From a virus, in IMG/VR virus record IMGVR_UViG_3300032224_001557, positions 1 through 27,653 of that record: a stretch of 27,653 bases of DNA; one strand, 5' to 3'. Within the stretch, counting starts at the first letter, position 1, and the number at the start of each line of letters is the position of its first letter. Both the position numbers and the translations under genes were made by a program. Below the pieces are notes generated by a model. That model did not search any database, was not told the origin of the DNA, and worked only from the letters and a program-made list of their open reading frames with translations. Positions 1 to 7,982 of the stretch are shown here, piece by piece.

Positions 1-333
1 AAGGCCAATATGCCCGGACACGTTAGAGCCGCCATGAACTGGAATACTCTGCGCCGTATGCATGGAGATCAGTACAGCCTGAGCATCATCGATGGTATGA
101 AAACCATTGTGTGCAAACTCAAAGACAATCCCTTGGGCTATACCAGCGTGGGCTATCCCACTGACGAAACACACATTCCGCAATGGTTCAAGGACTTGCC
201 ATTTGATGATACCTTGATGGAGACCACTATTGTGGATCAAAAGGTAGAAAACTTGTTGGGTGTGCTAGACTGGCGCATCAATGAAAATACCCAGATCGCT
301 ACTACTTTTGATACCTTGTTTACTTTTGAATAA
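1..333 (+). CDS. 43: T4-like DNA polymerase (family B), C-terminal end, 5' truncated by window
   Basis: The reading frame is open from base 1, so this is the tail of a gene that begins before the window. The visible 110 residues resemble the thumb and C-terminus of T4/RB69 gp43: an early MPGHVRAAMNWN stretch, a VCKLKDNPLGYTSVGYP stretch matching the 'LREGNPFGDKCIAWPSG' region of RB69, and a final FDTLFTFE peptide like the RB69 LFDMFDF tail that docks on the sliding clamp. The catalytic domains are outside the window. A clamp gene of the same T4 type follows one gene later, which supports the call. The match is from memory of the T4/RB69 sequences, not from a search. Confidence 0.82.
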   Translation, partial: KANMPGHVRAAMNWNTLRRMHGDQYSLSIIDGMKTIVCKLKDNPLGYTSVGYPTDETHIPQWFKDLPFDDTLMETTIVDQKVENLLGVLDWRINENTQIATTFDTLFTFE

Positions 334-335
334 AT

Positions 336-357
336 ATATACACCAGATGGTGTATAT
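336..357 (+). promoter_or_regulatory. Perfect 9-bp hairpin just before the methyltransferase start
   Basis: ATATACACC (336-344) and GGTGTATAT (349-357) are perfect inverted repeats around a 4-base AGAT loop. The structure sits three bases after the polymerase stop codon and ends two bases before the ATG at 360, where a ribosome binding site would lie; no purine-rich Shine-Dalgarno is visible. It lacks a U-run, so it is unlikely to be an intrinsic terminator. It may be a translational operator or a processing site; that role is inferred. Confidence 0.6.
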
Positions 358-359
358 CA

Positions 360-1298
360 ATGAAACTGTATGATCTAGTAAAATTTCGACAACGCCTGCA
401 CGATGAATACAACGTGGATCGCTCTGTCACGGAATTGACTCAGGTGGTGTCTCAATTGACTGATCTGGAACGCGATCTGGCGCCTGCGTATGCTGAATAC
501 ATACGACAAAATATCACCGCACACACCGATTTAATTCAACGCATTCGGGAACAACACGGCACAAGAGAACAGTTTATTCGTGAACTGGATCAACATATTG
601 AACTGGTGACCTATGAGCTGTTCAGTGGCACCTACGATGAAGAGATAAACCGTGGCATGATGAACCACGAGCATAGAATGAATCGTTCAATGAGTATACC
701 AGACAATGCCAAGGATCTATTGATCAATCGTATACGATACTACAGCGACTGGCACTATCCCGGAATGGAATTGGGTTGCAGGAACGGAGAAATGACATCG
801 CATCTTGTGGCCAGTGATCCACTTTATATTGTAGACTTGGATCAGCGTTTTCTTGAAAAAACCTCTGAACAATTTTCGGGACTGTATCAAAGCCGACTAC
901 GACAGTATACCATCAATGTCATTCCAGATTTTTCAATATTGCCACAAGGTCAATTTGGATTTATCTTTAGTTGGGATTATTTTAACTATCTGGCATTGCC
1001 CACCATCAACATATATCTACGAGGATTATTCAAATTGCTACGCCCAGGTGGTACCGTGATGTTTACCTACAATGATGGAGAAACACCAACAGGTGCCGCC
1101 TATGCAGAAAGTCGATGGAACAGTTACGTGCCAAAAAGTCAATTGGTTGCCATGGCACAAGAAACCGGATTTGAAATAGTACACACCGAATCTTTCAACT
1201 CAGGTGTACTGAATTGGATCGAACTTCGCTGTCCAGGTGAACTACAAACGGTCAAAGCACATCAGGCATTAGGTGAAATTCGTCCCCGTTTTGTTTGA
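360..1298 (+). CDS. Class I SAM-dependent methyltransferase
   Basis: 312 residues. The first ~110 residues are charged and helical, probably coiled coil. A Rossmann methyltransferase domain follows: SAM-binding motif I GMELGCRNGEMT at about 135-146, an acidic end to strand 2 (YIVDLD, 156-161), a motif IV-like IFSWDYFNYL near 200-210, and LRPGGTVMFTYND as the typical post-I/motif VI segment. The C-terminal part has the usual strand pattern. The NPPY/DPPY signature of amino-DNA methyltransferases is absent, so a small molecule, sugar or protein substrate is more likely than DNA. It sits between polymerase and clamp, where T4 itself has regA, 62 and 44. The start at 360 is preceded by a hairpin rather than an obvious ribosome binding site. 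Substrate unknown. Confidence 0.72.
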   Translation: MKLYDLVKFRQRLHDEYNVDRSVTELTQVVSQLTDLERDLAPAYAEYIRQNITAHTDLIQRIREQHGTREQFIRELDQHIELVTYELFSGTYDEEINRGMMNHEHRMNRSMSIPDNAKDLLINRIRYYSDWHYPGMELGCRNGEMTSHLVASDPLYIVDLDQRFLEKTSEQFSGLYQSRLRQYTINVIPDFSILPQGQFGFIFSWDYFNYLALPTINIYLRGLFKLLRPGGTVMFTYNDGETPTGAAYAESRWNSYVPKSQLVAMAQETGFEIVHTESFNSGVLNWIELRCPGELQTVKAHQALGEIRPRFV

Positions 1299-1323
1299 CA
1301 TTCCACACATAGTCTAGTATACT
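1295..1323 (+). promoter_or_regulatory. Sigma70-type promoter for the sliding clamp gene
   Basis: TTGACA (1295-1300), 17-base spacer, TATACT (1318-1323). Predicted transcription start is near 1330, and a GGAG ribosome binding site (about 1341) precedes the ATG at 1350. The -35 lies in the stop region of the upstream methyltransferase gene. Confidence 0.75.
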
Positions 1324-1349
1324 TCAACATTACTCAACACGGAGAACTT

Positions 1350-2081
1350 ATGAGAGATTATCTATTAGACATTGTGCAACACACGCACGGCCTTGGTTTT
1401 ATTGACCTAATCAAAATTACCGGCACTGACACAGAAACCACCATCGACGGCCTGGCCGAAGACAAAAGCGTTATTGTGCAGGCACGATTTAAAAATCCAG
1501 TACCAGAATTTATTGGCACATTTGGTATGCCCAACTTGGGCAAACTGAAAACTATTTTGAGTCTTGAGGACTACAAAGAAGATCCCAAGATCACTGTGGT
1601 CACACAAAACCGTAATGGTGTGGATGTACTGTCAGGCATTCACTTTGAAAACAAAACAGGTGATTTCAAAAACGACTATCGTTTTATGATGGCAGAAATC
1701 ATCAATGACAAGCTCAAGTCAGTCAAATTCAAAGGTGTCAAGTGGGGTGTGGACATTGTGCCCACTGTGGCCGGTATCACACGCTTGCGAGCACAGGCCA
1801 GCGCCAACATCGAAGAAACCACATTTGTGGCCAAGGTTGAAAATGGTAACTTGATATTTTATTTTGGTGATCCAGGCAGTCACTCAGGCAACTTTGTGTT
1901 CCAAGCTGGAGTATCAGGTTCTTTGTCCAAGCCTTGGGATTGGCCTGTGGCAGCAGTAATGGCTATCCTGGCACAAACCGGAGACAAAACTCTTAAGATC
2001 AGTGACGAAGGTGCCGCAATGATCACTGTGGATTCGGGCATCGCAGAATACAACTATATCTTGCCAGCACAGAAAAAGTAA
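1350..2081 (+). CDS. 45: Sliding clamp, T4 gp45-like DNA polymerase processivity factor
   Basis: 243 residues, close to the 228 of T4 gp45. It has no enzyme motif and an alternating strand pattern expected of a PCNA-fold clamp. Shared features with gp45 include an early acidic segment, the 'FIGTFGMPNLGKLKTILSL' stretch corresponding to the gp45 'YDLNGFLGILSL' region, a central VAGITRLRAQAS helix, and the closing strand IAEYNYILPA resembling gp45 HANYVVALEA. As a ring it would tether the polymerase encoded just upstream, whose C-terminal FDTLF peptide is a plausible clamp ligand. In T4-type phages the clamp also activates late transcription. It has its own promoter and a clear GGAG ribosome binding site. 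Confidence 0.75.
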   Translation: MRDYLLDIVQHTHGLGFIDLIKITGTDTETTIDGLAEDKSVIVQARFKNPVPEFIGTFGMPNLGKLKTILSLEDYKEDPKITVVTQNRNGVDVLSGIHFENKTGDFKNDYRFMMAEIINDKLKSVKFKGVKWGVDIVPTVAGITRLRAQASANIEETTFVAKVENGNLIFYFGDPGSHSGNFVFQAGVSGSLSKPWDWPVAAVMAILAQTGDKTLKISDEGAAMITVDSGIAEYNYILPAQKK

Positions 2082-2707
2082 TGCTTGAGCATTTGGTCGC
2101 TAGAGGATATGTCCCGGGTGGCGGACTGCTGTCACCCGAAGGTGTGTTCTACTTGAATATACCCAAAAATGCTAGTACATATCTGACCAATTTGTTTTTG
2201 TCAAATGGATGGATACATTATAATTTATTTGAAAGTCCTTGCCCAACTCAGGCCATAGTGGTATTACGAGATCCTGTTGAACGTTGGATCAGCGGATATG
2301 CTACCTATGCGGCTGGTTGGGTATTGGGGTTCGGATATGGAAGTGATCATTTCAAAGAAGATTATAATAATCTCACAGAGCGTATTATTTTTGATCAATT
2401 GATATTTGACGACCATACCACTGAGCAAGTAAAATTCGTTGAACAAATAAAAGATATACCAACCACCTACTTTAAATTAAATCACGAATTGGGTAAAAAT
2501 TTAGAAAATTTTCTCAAATGCAGCCTAGATCTAAATAATCCAGTCAATGCCAACATTGGCGAAGACAATTACGATACAAAAATGATTGCCAAACTTTTGC
2601 GTGAACGAATAAATCAAGATCCGGTATTAAAAGCAAAAATCATCAAACAGTACAGTGCAGATTATACACTAATACAAACAGCAAACTATTACCATGAGCC
2701 AAGATAA
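2081..2707 (+). CDS. Sulfotransferase family protein
   Basis: 208 residues, starting inside the clamp stop codon (TAATG). Two signatures of PAPS-dependent sulfotransferases are visible: the 5'-phosphosulfate loop YLNIPKNASTYL (24-35), where the usual PK.G.T/S becomes PKNAST, and the 3'-phosphate-binding segment VVLRDPVERWISGY (60-73). The rest is helical with a KLNHELGKNLENFLKC segment typical of the C-terminal half. The enzyme would move sulfate from PAPS to a glycan or other acceptor. It is shorter than cellular carbohydrate sulfotransferases, as phage versions often are. The glycosyltransferase block downstream makes a sugar acceptor plausible, but this is inference. It is more AT-rich than the clamp gene, a possible sign of transfer. 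Confidence 0.72.
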   Translation: MLEHLVARGYVPGGGLLSPEGVFYLNIPKNASTYLTNLFLSNGWIHYNLFESPCPTQAIVVLRDPVERWISGYATYAAGWVLGFGYGSDHFKEDYNNLTERIIFDQLIFDDHTTEQVKFVEQIKDIPTTYFKLNHELGKNLENFLKCSLDLNNPVNANIGEDNYDTKMIAKLLRERINQDPVLKAKIIKQYSADYTLIQTANYYHEPR

Positions 2708-4241
2708 TTTAACAGCAAAACAAAATGACTACGCGGTATTCTTGCCTGCGATATCTGGCTTCTATGCAACCTTCATAGGCAAACAACGCAATGAACCTTA
2801 TGTGGATCCTGCCCGATTTCCACAAGGACTGGCCGACATGGAACAGATGAACTGGCTCAACAGCCAGAAAGCTCTGTTCCCATACCGGTGGTCTCTTTAC
2901 TCCGGAGGCCATGCAAATCTTGACCTTACCAAGCAAGACTGGAGTGAAGACATGGTTCGCAATCGTGAACCAGGTACATTTATTCTAGGCGACTCTGGAG
3001 GATTTCAGATTGCCAAGGGTCTGTGGGAAGGCAACTGGCGAGCCAACTCAGGTTGCCCCAAGGCACAAGGCAAAAGAGATGCTGTGCTCAAATGGATGGA
3101 TGGTGTTGCCGATTATGGTATGATTCTGGATATTCCCACTTGGGTCATTCATGACAAAAAAGCATCAAAGGCTTGTCAAATTACCACATTACAAGAAGCC
3201 GTGGATGCTACCAAGTTCAACAACGAATACTTCATGCGGCATCGTCGAGGAAAAAACAACGGTGGAGCCCGATTCTTAAATGTGCTACAAGGTGACAATC
3301 ACGACAGTGCCGACCAGTGGTATGATATCATGAAAGAGTACTGTGACCCTGTAAAGTATCCAGACACGCATTTTGATGGGTGGAGTATGGGTGGACAGAA
3401 CATGTGTGATGTTCATTTGGTACTTCGACGCCTGGTGGCGTTGCGTTATGATAATTTGCTACAAGAAGGTGTACACGATTGGATGCACTTCTTGGGCACA
3501 TCAAAGTTGGAATGGGCTGTGCTACTCACCGTGATTCAGAGGGCAGTTAGAAAATACGTTAATCCGAGTTTTACTATTTCCTTTGATTGTGCCAGCCCAT
3601 TCCTTGCCACAGCCAACGGACAGGTGTACTTTGAGAACGTGTTTGAGCACGATTCAAAATGGTCATATCGCATGGCGCCTTCTGCAGACGATAAGAAGTA
3701 TGCTCTAGACACACGCAAGTGGTCTACTGGAGTTGTAGCAGATGGCATATATGATACCTGGCAAGAAAGTCCCATCAGTGATATGCTCAAGATGAAAGAT
3801 ATCTGTATCTATGCGCCCGGAGACGTCAACAAGAATGGCAAAGAAGGCAAGACAAGTTGGGACAGTTTCAGTTATGCATTGTTAATGGGTCATAATGTCT
3901 GGATGCACCTGACTGCTGTGCAAGAAGCCAACAGACGCTTTGATGCTGGCGAACATCCAGCCATGATGCGTTACAGTGCTCCTACACAAGAATTGTTTGA
4001 AGATATTGTGGAGGCCATATTTGCCGCTCCCGACAGAGCAACTGCTGAAGAAATTATTGAACAGTACGACAGCTATTGGATGGAGATTGTGGGCACACGT
4101 GGATTCAAAGGCAAAAAAGCCAAGAACGCACGTACCATGGCCAATCGACACATAGAGATTGTGGGCAATCTGGGCAACGACAAACCTGAAAAGAAACCCA
4201 AAGCACAACCAGTGTTAGACAATAACTTATTTGGAGAATGA
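2694..4241 (+). CDS. dpdA: DpdA-like DNA 7-deazaguanine transglycosylase (TGT superfamily)
   Basis: 515 residues, overlapping the previous gene by 14 bases. TGT-superfamily landmarks appear in the right order: LGDSGGFQ (98-105) with the base-recognising Asp100, FLNVLQG (194-200) equivalent to the VQGG loop, GWSMGG (229-234) equivalent to the A(V/I)GG loop, LGTSK (267-271), and SFDCASPF (296-303), where Asp298 fits the nucleophile position. The C-terminal CxCxxC zinc site of bacterial tRNA TGT is not seen, and the protein is longer than tRNA TGTs (about 375), which fits phage DpdA proteins that swap guanine in DNA for a 7-deazaguanine. folE, queD and queE in the same window supply the precursor pathway. 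An unusual tRNA-modifying TGT cannot be excluded from sequence alone. Confidence 0.8.
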   Translation: MSQDNLTAKQNDYAVFLPAISGFYATFIGKQRNEPYVDPARFPQGLADMEQMNWLNSQKALFPYRWSLYSGGHANLDLTKQDWSEDMVRNREPGTFILGDSGGFQIAKGLWEGNWRANSGCPKAQGKRDAVLKWMDGVADYGMILDIPTWVIHDKKASKACQITTLQEAVDATKFNNEYFMRHRRGKNNGGARFLNVLQGDNHDSADQWYDIMKEYCDPVKYPDTHFDGWSMGGQNMCDVHLVLRRLVALRYDNLLQEGVHDWMHFLGTSKLEWAVLLTVIQRAVRKYVNPSFTISFDCASPFLATANGQVYFENVFEHDSKWSYRMAPSADDKKYALDTRKWSTGVVADGIYDTWQESPISDMLKMKDICIYAPGDVNKNGKEGKTSWDSFSYALLMGHNVWMHLTAVQEANRRFDAGEHPAMMRYSAPTQELFEDIVEAIFAAPDRATAEEIIEQYDSYWMEIVGTRGFKGKKAKNARTMANRHIEIVGNLGNDKPEKKPKAQPVLDNNLFGE

Positions 4242-4242
4242 T

Positions 4243-4779
4243 ATGATTAGAGCTGGTCACGAAGCAGTAAAATTTTTTACTGGTATTGAAGTAGAACACA
4301 CACCTGCATTGGGCAAGCATACTCTGTTTGTTGTAGGTGTACAGGATACGAAAGAAATCCAAGATTGGTTAGATGATTTTAATTCTTACGAAGACAAGAC
4401 CAAGCACATCCAGCATATCTACTTTGGTGCTAATCAAAGTTTCCCCAACCTGGCAGTAAACGACGGCGCTGAATGGGCCAAGTGGGAACGCATGATATAT
4501 CATTTCCTAGAACGAGACTATCTATGTACGCTGGATATCGATGTTGCCTGCACAGAAGGTCTGTTGGAGGCCGGCTTTGTTGAGAACCATAATTTTATTC
4601 CCATGATTTCGGTCAAGTTGCCTTACATCAATCAACTGGGCTACAATGCCACGCTCAAAATTGATGACAAGGATTTTCGTGCAACCAATCCTGGAGTATG
4701 GTGTCACAGCATACACGACTTACAAAAAAGATCAGTGTTCACAGACTGGTCTAAATATACCAAAGACGAGGTTATTTAA
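4243..4779 (+). CDS. Conserved-looking phage protein of unknown function
   Basis: 178 residues. A longer frame opens with TTG at 4231, but ATG 4243 is preferred because TTGGAGAATGAT supplies a GGAG ribosome binding site at 4233. The gene begins one base after the dpdA stop, so the two are probably co-translated. The protein is mixed alpha/beta with many aromatic residues and acidic patches (EIQDWLDDFNSYED, WAKWERMIYHFLERDYLCTLDIDV). There is no membrane segment, signal peptide or motif I recognise. Its tight placement behind dpdA makes a helper role in DNA modification possible, but nothing in the sequence shows it. Confidence 0.75.
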   Translation: MIRAGHEAVKFFTGIEVEHTPALGKHTLFVVGVQDTKEIQDWLDDFNSYEDKTKHIQHIYFGANQSFPNLAVNDGAEWAKWERMIYHFLERDYLCTLDIDVACTEGLLEAGFVENHNFIPMISVKLPYINQLGYNATLKIDDKDFRATNPGVWCHSIHDLQKRSVFTDWSKYTKDEVI

Positions 4780-5040
4780 ATGGGTGATGGAGGAAAAGGG
4801 TCGGCACCAAGACCTTTTAGTGTAGATCAAACCACATTTGGCAACAACTTTGATCGTATTTTCGATAAGAACAAGGTTGCAGTATTCGAATGTTACTGTT
4901 ATAATTGTAATAAGGGCAATATGTCTCAAATGTTTTTGTGCCCCGTATGCGGTAATAAACGTTGCCCACACGCAACCAACCATACCCTGGCTTGCACCAA
5001 CAGCAATGAGCCAGGACAACCAGGAAGTAGATATTCATGA
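4780..5040 (+). CDS. Small phage zinc-ribbon-like protein
   Basis: 86 residues in two recognisable pieces. The N-terminal half, GKGSAPRPFSVDQTTFGNNF followed by DRIF (5-28), resembles a short motif recurring in small phage proteins. The C-terminal half is cysteine-rich, with CYNC at 40-43 and CPVCGNKRCPHATNHTLAC at 54-72, ending NEPGQPGSRYS; this looks like a zinc-binding knuckle pair that I also associate with separate small phage proteins. Here both are joined in one reading frame. It starts directly after the preceding stop codon and overlaps the next gene by four bases (ATGA). Function unknown; a nucleic-acid or protein contact role is a guess based on the zinc-ribbon pattern. Confidence 0.75.
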   Translation: MGDGGKGSAPRPFSVDQTTFGNNFDRIFDKNKVAVFECYCYNCNKGNMSQMFLCPVCGNKRCPHATNHTLACTNSNEPGQPGSRYS

Positions 5041-5480
5041 ATCAAGAAGCAAGAGAAACTGTAGAGCGCATCAAAGCGGCGGCACAACGTACCATATTTG
5101 TAACTTTTCAAAAGGAAGGCATCCACTGTTATCCGGCTGCCGCAACAGATCCACAACTGGCCACTGGCGATGAATATGATGTCAGCTTTTTGGGATCACC
5201 ACATCGTCACATATTTCACTTCCGTGTGTCGATTGATGTGTTCCACAATGATCGTGACATTGAGTTTATTCAATTCAAACGCTGGTTGGAAAACTTATAC
5301 AAAGATAGTATACTAGCATTAGACTACAAGAGCTGTGAGATGATTGCAGATGACTTGTACATACAAATTGCCGCACGTTATCCTGGTCGCGACGTCACAA
5401 TTGAAGTATCCGAGGACGGTGAAAACGGATGCGTCATACACTACAATCTTACCCGTCCAAATCTTTCCATCGTAATCTAA
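5037..5480 (+). CDS. Putative tunnelling-fold (QueD/PTPS-like) protein
   Basis: 147 residues, starting at the ATGA overlap with the zinc-ribbon gene. The order of elements matches the 6-pyruvoyl-tetrahydropterin synthase/QueD fold. PHRHIFHFRVSIDV (55-68) aligns with the 'LHGHNYRFEV' zinc strand and keeps an HxH (His56, His58). DIEFIQFKRWLENL (74-87) aligns with the 'VMDFxxLK' helix. LDYKSCEMIADDLYIQIAAR (95-114) aligns with 'LDH...PTxENLA'. VTIEVSEDGENG (120-131) aligns with the 'VxVxET' substrate strand. This is a visual fold match, not a family hit, and the catalytic Cys of QueD is not obvious. Position three genes after dpdA suggests a link to deazaguanine or pterin chemistry. A genuine QueD candidate is present elsewhere in the window (13157), so this would be a second T-fold protein. 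Confidence 0.6.
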   Translation: MNQEARETVERIKAAAQRTIFVTFQKEGIHCYPAAATDPQLATGDEYDVSFLGSPHRHIFHFRVSIDVFHNDRDIEFIQFKRWLENLYKDSILALDYKSCEMIADDLYIQIAARYPGRDVTIEVSEDGENGCVIHYNLTRPNLSIVI

Positions 5481-5490
5481 GGAGACTATT

Positions 5491-5760
5491 ATGTCACAAC
5501 CAAAATGGCTTGAAAAATATCTAAGAATGAAGCCTGAAGTTTCAAACATCTATGATGATTTGGACGACTATCGAGAGTTCTGCGTCAAGCAGGGCTATGT
5601 GTTTAACGAAGCACACCTATACTATGAGAAAACTCCCTGGGGCGAGTTTCAACGTGTGTTGGCCGGAAAATGGCCCAAAGATAATTGGAGTCCACATCCA
5701 AAACCCGAGCGCACCAACTTCCGCCCTCGTGATACCAACTATCGTCCCAACAGGTACTGA
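5491..5760 (+). CDS. Small hypothetical phage protein
   Basis: 89 residues with a clear AAGGAGA ribosome binding site ten bases after the previous stop. The N-terminal half is helical and mixed charge (KWLEKYLRMKPEVSNIYDDL, then DDYREFC). The C-terminal third is basic, rich in Pro, Arg and Asn (HPKPERTNFRPRDTNYRPNR) and probably disordered, which could suit nucleic-acid contact. No motif recognised and no function assigned. The next gene starts two bases after its stop codon. Confidence 0.7.
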   Translation: MSQPKWLEKYLRMKPEVSNIYDDLDDYREFCVKQGYVFNEAHLYYEKTPWGEFQRVLAGKWPKDNWSPHPKPERTNFRPRDTNYRPNRY

Positions 5761-5762
5761 TC

Positions 5763-6968
5763 ATGCGTAAGTTGTATTACATGGGATTAGAGTCTTACAA
5801 GGCTCGTTATACACTACAACTCACAGAGTGGAACCGTCGTGTGTTTGATCGACGTGGACTTGATGTTGTTTATGTACCAGGTTTGACTCTTGACAACAGT
5901 CAAAAGATTGTTGTAGGGCAAGTGTTGGACGCACATGGTCGCAGTTACTTTGCCATGAGCCAAATGATGAATCTGGTTCGCTTGATGCAACAAGGCGAAA
6001 TCACCAGAGAAGATGTCATCTACTTTGAAGACATGTTTCAGCCCGGCTTTGAAAGTCTTGGCTATATCATCACACAGGTTCCTGAGGAACTGCGTCCTAA
6101 AATTTATGTACGTTGTCTGGCGCAGGCCATTGACCCCGATGACTTTGTACACGTCTGGGGCATGGGCCGGTGGATGATGGACTATGAGCGCATGGTCAAT
6201 GACATTGTGACCATATCGGGTGGTGCTGTGTTAGCCACCAACGAAGAGATGGTCATGCACATGAAAGTGGCAGGTTGGACGGCGCCCATCTACAATATCT
6301 CAGGCCTGGCATTTGGCAAGGCCGAAGTGCGTGAACGTGTACCTGGCAAACTACGCCCATTCTTGGAACGTACCATGCGTGTGGGCTTTGCGGCACGTTG
6401 GGACCAAGAGAAGCAACCTGATTTTTACATGGACTTGATCGAACTGTATCACAAACGCAATCCAGGCTCTAACATCGAGTTCAGTGTGTTTAGTGGCGCA
6501 AAGTTAAAGAGCAACAACGACAGCTACATGACTCGTACACGAGAAATGCAGGCGGCCGGGTCGCTCACCCTCTATGAGGACCTAGATAAAAACGACTACT
6601 ATGCTCTCCTTAACGATACTCGTGTGCTGTTTAACTGTGCTCTCCAAGATTGGGTCTCGAACACTGTCAGTGAAGCAGATACCCTCGGAGCCAATGTTCT
6701 ATATCCTGCTTATCGCAGTTTCCCTGAAACTTTTGCAAATGACTGTAATAGGCTCTATATCCCTTGGAGTTTAGAAGATGCAGTCATGAAGCTAGAGAAA
6801 CTGCTACATATGGAAAGTCCACGTATGGGCCGGATCAGTGCATGGAATGATGGCACTGTGGATCGTATTGTTGACATCATGACTGGCACAGGTGAGCAAT
6901 GGTTGCGTATGACCACAGACTATAGAAAATATACTCACGAAAGCAAATATCCAAACGCTGTACTCTAA
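5763..6968 (+). CDS. Glycosyltransferase, GT-B fold (group 1-like)
   Basis: 401 residues arranged as two Rossmann-like halves. The N-terminal acceptor half includes VIYFEDMFQPGFES (85-98) and a long helical region around 130-150. The C-terminal donor half opens with MRVGFAARWDQEKQPDFYMD (205-224), the usual 'VGR...KG' opening strand, then FSVFSGAKL (240-248). Near 285-315 DTRVLFNCALQDWVSNTVSE and then ADTLGANVLYP give the E-x-x-x-x-G-x-x-V-x-x-P sugar-nucleotide motif of GT4-type enzymes. It should transfer a sugar from a nucleotide donor; donor and acceptor cannot be read from sequence. It is the first gene of the glycan block that continues to 10239 and starts two bases after the preceding stop, so it probably shares a transcript. 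Confidence 0.75.
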   Translation: MRKLYYMGLESYKARYTLQLTEWNRRVFDRRGLDVVYVPGLTLDNSQKIVVGQVLDAHGRSYFAMSQMMNLVRLMQQGEITREDVIYFEDMFQPGFESLGYIITQVPEELRPKIYVRCLAQAIDPDDFVHVWGMGRWMMDYERMVNDIVTISGGAVLATNEEMVMHMKVAGWTAPIYNISGLAFGKAEVRERVPGKLRPFLERTMRVGFAARWDQEKQPDFYMDLIELYHKRNPGSNIEFSVFSGAKLKSNNDSYMTRTREMQAAGSLTLYEDLDKNDYYALLNDTRVLFNCALQDWVSNTVSEADTLGANVLYPAYRSFPETFANDCNRLYIPWSLEDAVMKLEKLLHMESPRMGRISAWNDGTVDRIVDIMTGTGEQWLRMTTDYRKYTHESKYPNAVL

Positions 6969-6971
6969 AGA

Positions 6972-7982
6972 ATGCATCAAGTATTTTCAGATTTAAAAAG
7001 TTTATTTCCAAAAGACACAATTATGGTTAGTGTCGATCTTGCTGGTCCCAATGAGATTGAAAAAATAATCAATAATCACAAATCTGAAAAATACCTGGTG
7101 TTAACTAACAAACACGTTTGGAGGTACTCCAACTATTTCAGCAAAAGAGATAACAACAAACAAAAAATTTTTGTAACAACGTTGGGATACGAACATAAAA
7201 AATTTTCAGAATCATATCATGAAATTTCGTTGCCTGTTTGGTACTATGAAAGAATCTGCCCAAAGCAAAATATTAGTATTGGGACACCGCGCAACTACGA
7301 ATTTAGTTGTCTGAACAACCGAGCATCGTTGCACAGAATTGTGCTAGGCTACTCGTTGTTTACAAAAGGATTATTGAATGATATGCTCTTTACTCAAAGA
7401 TTTCATCCAGCAGGTGAATTTGAACAAAATTCACTTTTATTGTTAGATGACAATTATATTAAAAACTATTTTGATTTTTCCAATCTTGAAAAATATAAAT
7501 CTATATTGCCTATAGTAGTAGGATCAGAATCTAAATTTTTAAGTTCTAATGATATGTTACAAGTGACCCATGATGGATTCAATGATAGTTACTGTAACAT
7601 TGTTACAGAAACTGAATGCGAAGAATGGCCATACGAGAACAATAACAATTTGCCCGCTGTATCGGAAAAATCTTATAAACCATTTATTGCAAAACAGATC
7701 CCAATATATCTGGCAGCAAGAGGGCATTTAAAGTATCTCAAAAGTTTAGGATTTGAAACTATGAATGATCTTTTACCATATGGATACGACGATTTTAATG
7801 TAATAGAAAAGATAAAAGCCATAGTCAGCATAGTTGAGTTCGGAAAAAAAAGAAAAAACTTCATAAGAGATTTTTATAATACGCATACAAAAGAAATAGA
7901 ACATAACTATAATCTCGTTACCAGTGATAAAGTTGATCAATTGATATTAAATCAAATTAAAGAATTTTTATATGACATTTAA
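6972..7982 (+). CDS. Glycosyltransferase-like protein (GT10/fucosyltransferase-type C-terminus)
   Basis: 336 residues, Lys/Asn/Ile-rich and clearly more AT-rich than both neighbours, a sign of separate ancestry. A segment near 208-247 with CNIVTETE, a short gap, then VSEKSYKPFIAKQIPIYL, followed by HLKYLKSLGFETM (252-264), resembles the donor-binding end of GT10/fucosyltransferase-like and related phage proteins, where 'E-K-x-x-x-P-x-x-x-x-x-I-P-I' is typical. The N-terminal half is not recognised. It begins three bases after the glycosyltransferase stop, with no strong ribosome binding site, and overlaps the SGNH gene by 11 bases. A glycosyl transfer role is likely but the sugar is unknown. 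Confidence 0.55.
   Translation: MHQVFSDLKSLFPKDTIMVSVDLAGPNEIEKIINNHKSEKYLVLTNKHVWRYSNYFSKRDNNKQKIFVTTLGYEHKKFSESYHEISLPVWYYERICPKQNISIGTPRNYEFSCLNNRASLHRIVLGYSLFTKGLLNDMLFTQRFHPAGEFEQNSLLLLDDNYIKNYFDFSNLEKYKSILPIVVGSESKFLSSNDMLQVTHDGFNDSYCNIVTETECEEWPYENNNNLPAVSEKSYKPFIAKQIPIYLAARGHLKYLKSLGFETMNDLLPYGYDDFNVIEKIKAIVSIVEFGKKRKNFIRDFYNTHTKEIEHNYNLVTSDKVDQLILNQIKEFLYDI

Noticed and set aside
853-1059. Second forward frame within the methyltransferase
   Set aside because: Fully inside a gene with clear motif order in another frame; composition is not protein-like.
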